64,000 nucleotides of DNA from Glycomyces tritici (GTDB lineage: Bacteria > Actinomycetota > Actinomycetes > Mycobacteriales > Micromonosporaceae). The stretch spans positions 62,001 through 126,000 of the forward strand of contig NZ_JAUEMJ010000005.1 in assembly GCF_030403505.1 (NCBI RefSeq). Direction: 5' to 3'. A program made the position numbers and the translations under genes. The notes beneath the pieces were generated by a model. The model was not told the origin of the DNA and did no database searches. It saw only the letters and a list, made by a program, of their open reading frames with translations. This document shows, one piece after another, positions 36,351-45,179 of this stretch (its first letter is position 1; each line of letters begins with the position of its first letter).

Positions 36351-38060
36351 TCAGCCGCTGTTGCGGCGGTAGAGGGTGCCTTCGCTCCAGACGAGGTCGA
36401 CGCGGCCCCAGGCGAGGGCGGAGGCGACGTCGGGGAAGAACCCGCTGCCCTTGAGGTTCGCGCTGGTGTTGCACAGCACGGGGATGCCGCTGACCGCGAA
36501 GTAGGACTCGAGGAGGCGCCGCACGGCGCCGTCGCCGCGTCCGACGGTCTGGAGCCGGGCCGTCCCGTCGAGGTGGACGATCGCGGGGATGCGGGCCCGC
36601 CACTCGGGGCGGACCTCGTGGTCGAAGAGCATGTACGGGTCCGGGCTGCCGGGGGTGAAGACGCCGGGGGCGGCCTCTTCCAGGCAGATCGGCGCCACGG
36701 GCCGGTACGGTTCGCGGTCCTTGACCTCGTTGAGGCGGTCCTTCATCTTCGGCGAGGTGGCCGGGGCGATGATCGACCGGCTGCCGAGCGCGCGCGGCCC
36801 GAGTTCGGCGCGGCCGTCGAGGACCACGCACGGCTCGCCGGTGCGGTGGAGGATCCGGCCCAGCTCCTCCTCGTCCACCGCGGCGGTGCTCCAGCCTGCG
36901 GGGACTTCGGGGGTGGGCTTGAGCGCGGGGCCGAGCTTCACATGCCAGTCGACCGGTGCGGCCGGGTTCGCACGGCCCAGGGCCGCCGCGCCGATCGCCG
37001 ATCCGGAGTCGTTGGGGAACGGCGGCACCCACACGTCCGTGAACTCATCGAGCGCGCGGAGCCGGGAGTTCCACTTGATGTTCAGGGCGCAGCCGCCGAC
37101 GAAGCAGAGGTTCCAGGGGCCCTCGCCCCGCCACTCGCGCACCTTGGCCCGCAGCCCCTCGGAGAGGAGCCGTTCGAGGAACACGTGGACGCTGGCGAGC
37201 ACGTCCGCGTCGGAGGCGGCGCTGAGGCCGGCGCCGCGCACGATCCGCTTGACCTCGCGGAAGTAGTGGTGCAGGTAGTCGAGCACCGGTTCGGAGGTGG
37301 AGCCGAAGCCGCCCACCGCATGGCGGTAGCCGACCGCCAGGGGCTCGGCGCCGAGGAAGTTCTCCTCGTACTTCTCCCGCAGCACGGCGATGACGTCCTC
37401 TTTGGGCGATCCGAGCGCGATGTACGCCATGAGCTTGCCGGCCACCGAGAGGTCCTCGTTGACCGAGGCGGGGCGCTCGTCCCAGTGGAACGGTCCGAAG
37501 TGGTGCGCGGCGACGGCGTACGTGTGCCCGGTGAGCGGGAACAGCGCGCCGCCGTTCTCGACCGTCCCGTCCGGGTCGACGTGGTAGAGCCGCGGGAAGC
37601 TGCCGCCGTCCCACACCAGGACCAGCGCGCTCTCGCGCCGCTGCCCGAAGGGGCTGAGGCCGTAGGCGCTCGCCACGTGGCCGGCGACGTGGACATGGCT
37701 CGTGTAGGGCCGCGCCCTGCCCGCGATCGGCAGGGTCCCGTCGAATCCGGGCTCGAACAGGTTCGGCACGGCCTCGGTCTCGCGGTAGGGGGCGAGCTGG
37801 AGCAGGACGGGCTCGCCGTCCGACTCGAGGCTCACCTGCCCGTACTTGGCGCCGTCCCAGCCGTCGACGACCCACCGGTCGACCTGGTCGGGCCGGTAGC
37901 CGAAGTCGGCGAGGAGCTCGGTGACGACGGCGAGGTCGGCCACCTGGCCGTGCCGGGCGCCGTTGCCGAGCTTCTCCATCTCGACGCTGAAGACCAGCCG
38001 GTCGCCGTCGATGAGCGCGACGGCGCCGTCGTGCGTGAGTTTGAGGCCGCAGACGATCAT
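36351..38060 (-). CDS. NodU/TobZ-family carbamoyltransferase (cluster CTase 2)
   Basis: 569-residue paralogue of CTase 1, clearly diverged. It starts VCGLKLTHDGAVAL; the metal motif is HVAGH (HxxxH kept, second His of HHxxH lost). GGCALNIKWN, ELGPRALGSRSI, KDREPYRPVAPI and CNTSAN follow. It should therefore be active, with a different acceptor. Its ATG overlaps the ATP-grasp stop in an ATGA. Two family members side by side suggest two carbamoylated positions, or one enzyme with a changed role. Sequence alone cannot decide. Confidence 0.9.
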   Translation of the reverse strand: MIVCGLKLTHDGAVALIDGDRLVFSVEMEKLGNGARHGQVADLAVVTELLADFGYRPDQVDRWVVDGWDGAKYGQVSLESDGEPVLLQLAPYRETEAVPNLFEPGFDGTLPIAGRARPYTSHVHVAGHVASAYGLSPFGQRRESALVLVWDGGSFPRLYHVDPDGTVENGGALFPLTGHTYAVAAHHFGPFHWDERPASVNEDLSVAGKLMAYIALGSPKEDVIAVLREKYEENFLGAEPLAVGYRHAVGGFGSTSEPVLDYLHHYFREVKRIVRGAGLSAASDADVLASVHVFLERLLSEGLRAKVREWRGEGPWNLCFVGGCALNIKWNSRLRALDEFTDVWVPPFPNDSGSAIGAAALGRANPAAPVDWHVKLGPALKPTPEVPAGWSTAAVDEEELGRILHRTGEPCVVLDGRAELGPRALGSRSIIAPATSPKMKDRLNEVKDREPYRPVAPICLEEAAPGVFTPGSPDPYMLFDHEVRPEWRARIPAIVHLDGTARLQTVGRGDGAVRRLLESYFAVSGIPVLCNTSANLKGSGFFPDVASALAWGRVDLVWSEGTLYRRNSG

Positions 38061-39448
38061 GCGTCAGCCCTTCTCGATTCGTGGCCCTTGGCGAGCAGGG
38101 ATTCCAGGTTGTCGAGGACGTGGTAGGCGTCCGCGACGAGGGTGTCGGCCGAGGCGGCCCGGAGCATGAAGATGCCGCCGTAGCCGAGTGCGCCGGTGCT
38201 GAGGTCGTAGGCGGGCATGGGGGTCCCGGCCGGGATGCAGAGGCCGGGGACGGCGGTGACCGTCGTGGCCGGGTCGACGACGCCCGTCCAGTCCACGAGG
38301 GATTCGTCCCAGACGGAGTGGTCGGTCCACGGCCGCCCCGCCGAGTCGGTGGCGATGAGCGACAGCGATCCGGCCGCGCCCGTGGCGTCGGTGTCGAGGA
38401 GCATCCGCGCGGGCGGGTCGATCGGCTCGCCCAGGAGCGCGTCGGTGAGCATCCCGACGATGTCGACGCCGAAGCAGTGCTCGATCTCGGCCGCGACCAT
38501 GACGCCGCCGAGCCGCGCGGCCGACTCCAGGACCGACAACCGTCCGTCGGGGCAGAGCTTGAGCTCGGTGTGGGTCCCGCAGTAGTCGAGTTCGAGGGCG
38601 TCCACCGCGGCGCGGGCGACGCGTTCGATCTCCCGTTGGGCCGCTTCGGGAAGCGCGCACGGCGCGAGGTTGCTCAGCTCGGTGAACGGCGGGATCGTGG
38701 GAATGCGCGAGGTGATGCAGACCGGGTGGTAGACCCCGCCGGCGACCACGCCCTCGACGCTCAGGTAGTCGCCGTAGCCGCTTTCGGGGTCCCACCAGGA
38801 CTCGGTGCCGGACTGGATGACCTCCTCCACGAGGAAGTCCGCGTCGGCCCCGGCGACCTGCATCTCGGTGTAGCCGCGCTCGCGCGCCCGGATCATGGCC
38901 TCGTTCGCCTGCGCCCAAGCGGGTTCGACGTCCGCCTCGGTCTCGAGCACGATCTGGCCGATGGCCCCGGCGCCCCAGGCGTGCTTGAGCAGCATCGGGG
39001 CGTCGAGTTCGCGGAAGGCGTCGCGGAGGTCCGCGGCGGAGTCTACGGGCCGGAACCGCGGCACCGGGACTCCGGCGTCCTCCCACACCTGCCGCATCCG
39101 GCGCTTGTCGCGGGAGTTGACGGCATTGGGGCCGGCGCCGCGCAGACCGAGGCGCTCGGCCGCTTCGGCGACGGCGATGACCGCGTACTCCGAGAGCGTC
39201 AGGACCGCGTCCGCGCCGATCCGCCGGGCCTCGTCGACGATGAGGCCGACCAGGTCGTCACCAGTGCGCTCGATCTCCCAGCGGGGGGTCACCGAAGCGC
39301 AATGCGGACTCCACAGTGGTTCGGTATGAGTCGGCGGCGGCTTGAGTGCGAGTACGTGCAATTCGGCCTTGGACGCAATTTTCGGAAAGGCGTACTCGAG
39401 TGGCGCGCCGCCGCGCGAATAGACGAAGAGCACCTTTTTTCCAGGCAC
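38057..39448 (-). CDS. ATP-grasp ligase with altered metal motif (cluster ligase B)
   Basis: 463-residue ATP-grasp protein and first gene of the leftward operon. It has GLRGAGPNAVNSRDKRRM before the ATP-grasp core, then MLLKHAWGAGAIGQ and a CGTHTELKLCPDG segment near residue 320. The metal motif reads LESAARLGG: the Glu and Arg stay, but the usual Asn is Ala (ligase A has EINGRLGG). A long C-terminal domain of about 120 residues follows, as in amino-acid ligases acting on bulky substrates. The GTG at 39448 has AGGGAG 8 nt upstream, and it is divergent from the chorismate aminase. Reaction assumed to be amide formation. Confidence 0.82.
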   Translation of the reverse strand: MPGKKVLFVYSRGGAPLEYAFPKIASKAELHVLALKPPPTHTEPLWSPHCASVTPRWEIERTGDDLVGLIVDEARRIGADAVLTLSEYAVIAVAEAAERLGLRGAGPNAVNSRDKRRMRQVWEDAGVPVPRFRPVDSAADLRDAFRELDAPMLLKHAWGAGAIGQIVLETEADVEPAWAQANEAMIRARERGYTEMQVAGADADFLVEEVIQSGTESWWDPESGYGDYLSVEGVVAGGVYHPVCITSRIPTIPPFTELSNLAPCALPEAAQREIERVARAAVDALELDYCGTHTELKLCPDGRLSVLESAARLGGVMVAAEIEHCFGVDIVGMLTDALLGEPIDPPARMLLDTDATGAAGSLSLIATDSAGRPWTDHSVWDESLVDWTGVVDPATTVTAVPGLCIPAGTPMPAYDLSTGALGYGGIFMLRAASADTLVADAYHVLDNLESLLAKGHESRRADA

Positions 39449-39967
39449 AGTCGTCTCCCTACTGTGATGGCGAGAAGAACGCGGGGAAGGGGTCCGGCCC
39501 CGCATGCGAGCGGGTCGGCTATAGGGGTATCGGGTTCCAGGCGGTGACACGACGTGTCGGGCCGGTGACGATCGTATGAGACGCGGGGGCCCGTGTCAAG
39601 CACGTCCTGGAATGCGCTTCCACAGTGGTGGGAGTGCATGAGCTGGCAACACTGAGGCGTGATGGTTCCATTGTGACCAGAGGTGTCGCACCGTCGGCGG
39701 AACCCACCGTGCGATGCGTGCGGAGTGTCCCGAACGCCGGATCTATGACCACAGTCACAAACGCCGGATCACCGTGGATTTCGCCGCCGCTGAGCACCGC
39801 AATCGTCACCGTGGGGAGTCGCCGCATGTTCGAAGACTTTCGCACCAGGGGCCTCAATGGATGCAGTTCATCCCAGTCGGCCCAATGGTGTGGGAGCGTT
39901 GCGCAACGGTATTGGGCGGCCGATGCTAATCTGACCCGATCCCCCAGCCGGCGAAAGGGCCCCATTG
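39449..39967. promoter_or_regulatory. 519-bp divergent control region of the biosynthetic cluster
   Basis: This region separates the two operons and is clearly less GC-rich than its flanks. No convincing gene is present: open frames on either strand (39625-39984, 39519-39965) show no codon-bias signature and no family resemblance. A perfect 12-bp palindrome, CGTTGCGCAACG (39897-39908), lies 60 bp before the rightward start, followed by TAATCT (39927-39932), a possible -10. Leftward, TATAG (39519-39523, read on the minus strand) is a weaker -10 candidate. No regulator gene is found in the cluster, so control may come from elsewhere. Confidence 0.5.
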
Positions 39968-41497
39968 ATGAGCGCAGCTGCTGACCGACCCAAGATCGAA
40001 TTGCGGCGCTTCACCTCCAAGGCCGAAGACCCCTTCACGTCGTTCATTCGACTGCGCGCGGCCGAAGGCGAGCGGAACGTCTTCCTCTTCGAATCGCTCG
40101 CCGGCCCCGCCGCCGACAAGACCCGCGCCATGATCGGCGCGACCCCGCTGCTCGACGTCGTCGTCCGCGACGGGGTCCTCGAGTTCGACGGCCGGGAGCC
40201 CTGGCTCGACTGGGCGCTGCGGCGCATGGCCGGATTCGGCGGCGCGCGGCCCGAGGACGAGCGGTTCTTCCGCCTCCACGAGCGCACCGCCCTGTGGGAG
40301 GCCCTGCGCCACCTCGAACGCGGCCTCGACGTCCACGGCCTCGACGACCAGGGCTTCGGCTTCGGGTTCGTCGCCCTGCTCAGCTACGACGCCGTGACCT
40401 ACATCGAGACCCTGCCGCGCCTGATCGAGGCCGACGACCGGGTCCCCGACGCGGTGTTCCGGATCTACCGCTCCGTCATCGAGATCGACCTGGTCCGCGC
40501 CGAGGCCCAGCTCTACGTCGCCCACTGCCCCGAATGGAACGAGCCCGACCCGGCCGACGTGCACCGCCACATCGAAACCGCGCTGGCAGCCGAGATCGCG
40601 CAGGCGAGCGCGGTCCCCGAACCGCCCCTGAGCGACGTCGAACCGGAACTCACCATCACCCCCGAGGCCTACGGCGAACGCGTCGAGCGCTCCCTGGAGC
40701 GCATCCGCGCCGGCGACATCTACCAGGTCCAGATCGGCCACGAGGTCCGCATGCGCGGCAAACGCTCCGACCTCGACGTCTACCTGCGGATGCGGGCCAA
40801 CAACCCCTCGCCGTACATGGGCTTCGTGCCCTTCGACGACCTCACGCTCCTGAGCGCCAGCCCCGAACTCCACGTCCGCATCGAGGCCGACCACCTCACC
40901 ATGCGCCCCATCGCCGGGACGGCCCGCCGCGGCGCCACCGCCGCCGAGGACGAGGCCCGCGCCGCGCGCCTGCGCGGCGACGAGAAGGAGATCGCCGAGC
41001 ACATCATGCTCGTCGACCTGTGCCGCAACGACCTCGGCCGCGTCGCCGACCCAGGCTCCGTCGAGGTCGACGACCTCATGAACGTCGAGGCCTACTCCCA
41101 TGTGCTGCACCTGGTCTCCACGGTCACGGCCGACCTCGCCGCCGGCTTCGACGCCTACGACGTCATCCGCGCGACCTTCCCGGCCGGGACCATGACCGGC
41201 GCCCCGAAACTGCGCGCCATGGAGATCATCGAGACCACCGAGACCAGCCGCCGCGGCATGTACGCCGGCGCGTTCGGCGTCATCGGCTTCGGCGGGTTCA
41301 CCAACCTCGCCCTGAGCATCCGCACCATCGTCGCCACCGGCGACGCCTACACGGCCCGGGCCTCCGCCGGGGTCGTCGCCGACTCCTCACCCCAGGGCGA
41401 ATGGCGCGAGACCCTCGCGAAACTCGGCTCATCGATCCACGCCGTCGTCGGCCACGACGCGGCGACCGACTCCGCACCGGAGGGCGACACCCGATGA
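39968..41497 (+). CDS. Chorismate aminase, TrpE/PhzE/SgcD-type large subunit
   Basis: 509-residue chorismate-utilising enzyme and first gene of the rightward operon. Family motifs are DIYQVQIG (near 250), SPYMGF, SASPE, PIAGTARRG (PIAGT 314-318), LVDLCRNDLGRV and FPAGTMTGAPK. Ala in PIAGT, where aminodeoxychorismate synthase has a catalytic Lys (PIKGT), means ammonia goes to C2. The product is thus anthranilate or 2-amino-2-deoxyisochorismate (ADIC), not p-aminobenzoate precursor. The two cannot be told apart by motif; the flavoprotein two genes on favours ADIC. It overlaps the amidotransferase gene by 4 nt. A second, cluster-borne copy of primary metabolism is usual for secondary metabolism. 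Confidence 0.88.
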   Translation: MSAAADRPKIELRRFTSKAEDPFTSFIRLRAAEGERNVFLFESLAGPAADKTRAMIGATPLLDVVVRDGVLEFDGREPWLDWALRRMAGFGGARPEDERFFRLHERTALWEALRHLERGLDVHGLDDQGFGFGFVALLSYDAVTYIETLPRLIEADDRVPDAVFRIYRSVIEIDLVRAEAQLYVAHCPEWNEPDPADVHRHIETALAAEIAQASAVPEPPLSDVEPELTITPEAYGERVERSLERIRAGDIYQVQIGHEVRMRGKRSDLDVYLRMRANNPSPYMGFVPFDDLTLLSASPELHVRIEADHLTMRPIAGTARRGATAAEDEARAARLRGDEKEIAEHIMLVDLCRNDLGRVADPGSVEVDDLMNVEAYSHVLHLVSTVTADLAAGFDAYDVIRATFPAGTMTGAPKLRAMEIIETTETSRRGMYAGAFGVIGFGGFTNLALSIRTIVATGDAYTARASAGVVADSSPQGEWRETLAKLGSSIHAVVGHDAATDSAPEGDTR

Positions 41498-42090
41498 AGG
41501 CACTGCTCATCGACGCGTACGACAGCTTCGCGCACATCATCTACCAGTACCTGCGCGTCCTCGACATCGACACGGACGTGATCCGCTCCGGCGACATCGC
41601 GCCCGCCGGGGCCCTCGCCCACGACGCCGACTTCGTCCTCCTCGGCCCCGGACCCGGCACCCCCGAGGACTCCGGCCACGTCGAGATGGTCCGCGCCCTC
41701 GCCGGCGTCAAACCCGTCCTCGGCGTCTGCCTCGGCCACCAGGCCATCGGCGTCGCCTTCGGCGCCCAGGTGCGGCCGGCCCGCCACCTCATGCACGGCA
41801 AGACCAGCACCGTCGAGCACGACGGCCGCGGCGTCTTCACCGATGCGCCGCAACGCTTCAGCGCCACCAGGTACCACTCGCTGATCATCGTCGAGGACAC
41901 CCTCCCCGACGAGCTCGAAGTGACCGCCCGCGCCGCCGACGACGGCTACGTCATGGGCGTGCGGCACCGCGGCCACCTCATCGAAGGCGTCCAGTTCCAC
42001 CCCGAGTCGATCCTCACCGAATCCGGCATGGGTCTCTTCGCCGGGTTCGCCGCCGCCGTCCGCGCGCAGCCCGCAGAGGCCCGCGCATGA
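41494..42090 (+). CDS. Class I glutamine amidotransferase subunit (TrpG/PabA-type)
   Basis: 198-residue partner that releases ammonia from glutamine for the chorismate aminase. The catalytic triad is visible: C79 in GVCLGHQ, H169 and E171 in QFHPES. GPGPGTPEDSG near residue 51 completes the family pattern. The start ATG lies within the previous stop (ATGA), giving tight 1:1 coupling of the two subunits. In PhzE these two are fused; here they are separate. Its own stop overlaps the flavoprotein start. Confidence 0.93.
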   Translation: MKALLIDAYDSFAHIIYQYLRVLDIDTDVIRSGDIAPAGALAHDADFVLLGPGPGTPEDSGHVEMVRALAGVKPVLGVCLGHQAIGVAFGAQVRPARHLMHGKTSTVEHDGRGVFTDAPQRFSATRYHSLIIVEDTLPDELEVTARAADDGYVMGVRHRGHLIEGVQFHPESILTESGMGLFAGFAAAVRAQPAEARA

Positions 42091-42710
42091 AGATCCTGAC
42101 GATCAACGGCTCCGAGCGCTCCCGCGGCTCCACCTGGCTCGCCGTCCAGGCCATCGTGGAGCGCGCCCGCGCCCGCGGCTGCGAGACCCGCGAAGTCGAC
42201 CTCGCCGAGCAGCGCGTCGTCCGCTGCGACTGCGGCCGCTGCAACTCCCGCCCCGACCCCTGCCCCGTGGACGACGACGTGGGCGCGATCGTCGCCGCCA
42301 TGGTCGAGGCGGACGCCGTCTTCCTCGCCGCGCCCGTGCACGGCTTCGGCCTCTCCTCGCTCATGCAGACCTTCGTCGAACGCGCCGGGGTCGGGCACCT
42401 GCGCTTCGAGCGGCCCCTCACCAACACCATCGGCGCCGCCGTCGTCATCGGCCGCCGCTACGGCCACCTCGACGTGCACGCCCAGCTCCTGCACAACCTG
42501 CTGCTCAACCGCTTCATCATCGTCGGCAGCGGCTTCCCCGTGACCATCCACTCCGGAGGCGAGCAGGGCGTCCTCTCCGACACCGAGGGCATGGAGGCGC
42601 TGCACCGCACCGTCGACCGGATCATCGACATCGGCACCGCCCTCGCCGAGTCCGGGACGCGGCTGCCGCGCCCGGCCGAGGTCGAACGACGCGTCGGAAG
42701 GACGAGCTGA
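42087..42710 (+). CDS. Flavodoxin-fold reductase with four-Cys motif (Isf/SgcG-like)
   Basis: 207-residue FMN protein of the NADPH-dependent reductase superfamily: the phosphate loop is NGSERSRGST at residues 7-16. A compact cysteine cluster (C47, C49, C52, C59) matches in position the iron-sulfur motif of archaeal Isf proteins. SgcG of C-1027 biosynthesis is an Isf-type enzyme that oxidises ADIC to 3-enolpyruvoylanthranilate. Finding this family directly coupled (ATGA) to a PIAGT-type aminase pair is the main reason to propose the same step here. A simple FMN reductase supplying the N-oxygenase is the alternative. Confidence 0.75.
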   Translation: MKILTINGSERSRGSTWLAVQAIVERARARGCETREVDLAEQRVVRCDCGRCNSRPDPCPVDDDVGAIVAAMVEADAVFLAAPVHGFGLSSLMQTFVERAGVGHLRFERPLTNTIGAAVVIGRRYGHLDVHAQLLHNLLLNRFIIVGSGFPVTIHSGGEQGVLSDTEGMEALHRTVDRIIDIGTALAESGTRLPRPAEVERRVGRTS

Positions 42711-42714
42711 CCGA

Positions 42715-43950
42715 GTGACCACGACGCAGGCCCCGCAGGCCCTCCCCTGCGGCCTGGGCCTCCTCATCGGCAGCAAGTTCGCCTCCACCGTCGCCTACGC
42801 GACCTCGTGGGTCCTGCTGCCGCTCTACGTCTACCAGGCGAGCGGCTCGGCCGTGCTGACCGCGCTGGCCTCCGCGGCGAACGTGCTCCCGTTCCTCCTC
42901 TTCGGACTCTTCGCCGGGGCCGCCGTCGACCGCTCCTCGCCGGTGCGGGTCATGGCCTGGATGGAAGTGGCCAACGCCGCCGTGCTGCTGTGCGTGCCGC
43001 TCCTGGCCGCCACGATCGGCGCGGGCCCGGTCCTCCTGTGCGCCATCGGGTTCGCCTCCGCGACCGCATACGTCTGGTTCGACGTGGCCAGCGCGGCGCT
43101 CCTCCCGGCGCTCGCCGGGGCCGACGGGGTCTTCCGCGCCAACAGCTACCTGTGGATGACCACCACGGTGCTCACGGCCGTCGCCGCCCCGGTCGGCTAC
43201 TTCCTGCTCGACGCGCTCCGGCTCGGCCCCACGTTCGCCGTCCTCGCGGGCTGCTACCTGCTCTCGGCGGTGCTCATCGCCGCGATCCGGCCGCGCCCGG
43301 ACACGGCCGGCTCCGCCCGGCCCGAGCCCGGCGCGGTCTGGGCCGGCGTCAAGTACCTGGCCGCACACCCGCTGCTGCGGGCCTACACCACGGTGAACGT
43401 GGGCGTCGGGGTGAGCGCCGGGGCCGTCTACGGGATGCTGGTCGTCTTCGCCTCCCGCGCGCTCGGCCTGCCCAGCGACGACTACCGGGTGGCGTGGATC
43501 GTCGCCGCGTCAGGGGTGGGCGCGCTGGTGGGCGCGATCGCGGCCCGGCGCTTCAAGGGCGTGCCGCCGATCCCGGCGGCCCGCTGGATGACCGGCCTCG
43601 ACCTGGTCCTGCTGCTCGCGTACGCCGCCGCGCCGTCCTGGCAGCTGGCCGCCGTGCTGCTCCTGTGCTGGAACACCGTCCACACCTGCTTCCTGGTGGT
43701 GGGCATCTCGGTGCGCCAGACGGTGACGCCGCAGCGGCTCCAGGGCCGGGTGAACGCGGTGGGCCGCATGATCGTCTGGGGCTCGGTGCCGCTCGGTACG
43801 CTGCTGTGCGGCGGCCTCACCGAACTCATCGGTCCACGGTGGGCACTGGCCGCCCTGGGCGTGTTCGCGTTCGCGAGCCTCGTCGCCGCTCTGCGCGCCC
43901 CCAGCGCGCTCACCATGGACAACGCACTTCTTGAGAAAGCAGAGACATGA
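42715..43950 (+). CDS. MFS transporter of the rightward biosynthetic operon
   Basis: 411-residue major-facilitator exporter with about 12 predicted helices. The first is at residues 15-35, and the loop 2-3 motif is GAAVDRSSPVRVM. It resembles macrolide-efflux-type MFS proteins. The GTG at 42715 follows the flavoprotein stop by 4 nt, and its end overlaps the glycosyltransferase start (ATGA). Together with the MFS protein at 31180 it gives each arm of the cluster its own transporter, suggesting export of the final product plus resistance or intermediate export. Confidence 0.88.
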   Translation: MTTTQAPQALPCGLGLLIGSKFASTVAYATSWVLLPLYVYQASGSAVLTALASAANVLPFLLFGLFAGAAVDRSSPVRVMAWMEVANAAVLLCVPLLAATIGAGPVLLCAIGFASATAYVWFDVASAALLPALAGADGVFRANSYLWMTTTVLTAVAAPVGYFLLDALRLGPTFAVLAGCYLLSAVLIAAIRPRPDTAGSARPEPGAVWAGVKYLAAHPLLRAYTTVNVGVGVSAGAVYGMLVVFASRALGLPSDDYRVAWIVAASGVGALVGAIAARRFKGVPPIPAARWMTGLDLVLLLAYAAAPSWQLAAVLLLCWNTVHTCFLVVGISVRQTVTPQRLQGRVNAVGRMIVWGSVPLGTLLCGGLTELIGPRWALAALGVFAFASLVAALRAPSALTMDNALLEKAET

Positions 43951-45179
43951 CCTCATCCCGTCCACTGAGGGTGCTCTTCGTGGCCTTCAGCCGCTCCAGC
44001 CTCGGCCACGTGACGCGCATGCGCACGGCCGCCAGGCGCTTCGCCGACGCCGGGCACATCGTGGCCGTCGCCGCCCACGAGGAGGTCCGGCACCTCATCG
44101 AGCACGCCGGGCTGGCATGGATCGGCATCGACGAGATCGGGCCCGCCCCGGCCTGGCGCGGCATGAGCGATGTCGCGAGCCTGCGCGCGTTCGCCCGCAC
44201 GCGGCTCGCCAGCCCCATCTACGTGCAGGCCTCCCTGCGCGACGAGCTGCGCGCCATCGACGAGTTCGGGCCGGACGCCGTGGTCAGCGACATGCGCAAC
44301 ACCGCGTCCGTGGCGGCCTCGATGCGGGGGCTGCCGAGCTTCACCTGCCACAACCTGCGGCTGTTCAAGCACCCGATGCACGCGGTGCTCCCGGAGATCC
44401 TGGCGACCCTGGAGGCGATCGGCGTCGAGCCCGAGCACCGTGTGCCCCTTGGGGACGCGGTGCTCGTGCCGGACCTGCCGCTGCTGGACCCGCTCTCCGG
44501 CGTCCCGGCCGAGACCGCCGGGCTCATGGCCGAGCTGACCGCGGAGATCCGCCACATCGGACCGCTCGTGCCGCAGGAGCTGCTGGCGCCGCCGGTCGCT
44601 TCGATGCGCGAACCGGTCCTGAACATCACGCTCGGCGGTTCGGGCGCGGGGGACAAGGACCTGCTGCGGGTCGTGGCCGCCGCGAGCGGCCTCGGGGTGC
44701 GCCTCGCGGTCACCCTCGGCGTGGAAGGCCCCGACAGCGACGCGCTCGCCGACCAGGTGCGGGCCGCGGCGGGGGGCGCCGAGACCGAGATCGCGGCGTT
44801 CCGGCACGACGCGGTCGACCTCATGGCGCGCAGCGCCGCCGCGGTCGTCCATGGTGGACACTCCTCGATGATCGAGGGACTGCTGTGCGCGACGCCGCTG
44901 GTGTTCACGCCGCACTCCGCCGAGCAGCGCGGCAACGCCGCCCGCGTGGCCGCGCTCGGCCTCGGGACGGTCGTCGCCGACGACGACCCCGCCGACGCCG
45001 TCACCGACGCGATCCGCGCGGCGCTCGCCGCCGACCGGGGGCCGCACGACGCGTTCGCCGCCGTGCTGCGCTCCGCCGACGGCGCGGGCGCGATGCTCGA
45101 GACCGTCGAGCGCGCGGTGGCACTGTACCGCGCCCACAGCCGTGCGGGCGTGGCGAACGGGGCCGCCGGTGCGCGCTGA
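43947..45179 (+). CDS. GT-B glycosyltransferase (UGT/MGT-like)
   Basis: 410-residue two-domain transferase of the GT1/GT28 type. The N-terminal acceptor domain begins VLFVAFSRSSLGHVTR, with the Gly-His pair typical of this group. The C-terminal donor domain has LNITLGGSGAGD near residue 230 and the HGGHSSMIEGLL signature near 305, which binds the nucleotide-sugar diphosphate. It is expected to put a sugar on the cluster's aromatic or amide scaffold. Start codon overlaps the MFS stop (ATGA); its stop overlaps the next gene by 11 nt. Confidence 0.85.
   Translation: MTSSRPLRVLFVAFSRSSLGHVTRMRTAARRFADAGHIVAVAAHEEVRHLIEHAGLAWIGIDEIGPAPAWRGMSDVASLRAFARTRLASPIYVQASLRDELRAIDEFGPDAVVSDMRNTASVAASMRGLPSFTCHNLRLFKHPMHAVLPEILATLEAIGVEPEHRVPLGDAVLVPDLPLLDPLSGVPAETAGLMAELTAEIRHIGPLVPQELLAPPVASMREPVLNITLGGSGAGDKDLLRVVAAASGLGVRLAVTLGVEGPDSDALADQVRAAAGGAETEIAAFRHDAVDLMARSAAAVVHGGHSSMIEGLLCATPLVFTPHSAEQRGNAARVAALGLGTVVADDDPADAVTDAIRAALAADRGPHDAFAAVLRSADGAGAMLETVERAVALYRAHSRAGVANGAAGAR

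Noticed and set aside
33628..37032. A continuous 1134-residue leftward reading frame across the N-oxygenase and both carbamoyltransferase regions
   Set aside because: Only its last 315 codons read as a real protein. The rest is Arg/Pro/Gly-rich and antiparallel in frame to well-conserved carbamoyltransferase sequence, the usual artefact of high-GC third positions.
36351..38060. Second carbamoyltransferase as an inactive copy because HHxxH is lost
   Set aside because: The HxxxH metal pair survives as HVAGH and the carbamoyl-phosphate and nucleotide motifs are intact.
39519..39984. Two opposing open frames (119 and 148 residues) in the cluster control region
   Set aside because: Third-position GC is low compared with real genes here, neither has a ribosome site, and neither resembles a known family.
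39968..41497. Aminodeoxychorismate synthase (p-aminobenzoate route) feeding the AurF-like enzyme
   Set aside because: It was tempting because AurF uses p-aminobenzoate, but the motif is PIAGT; PabB enzymes carry the catalytic Lys (PIKGT).
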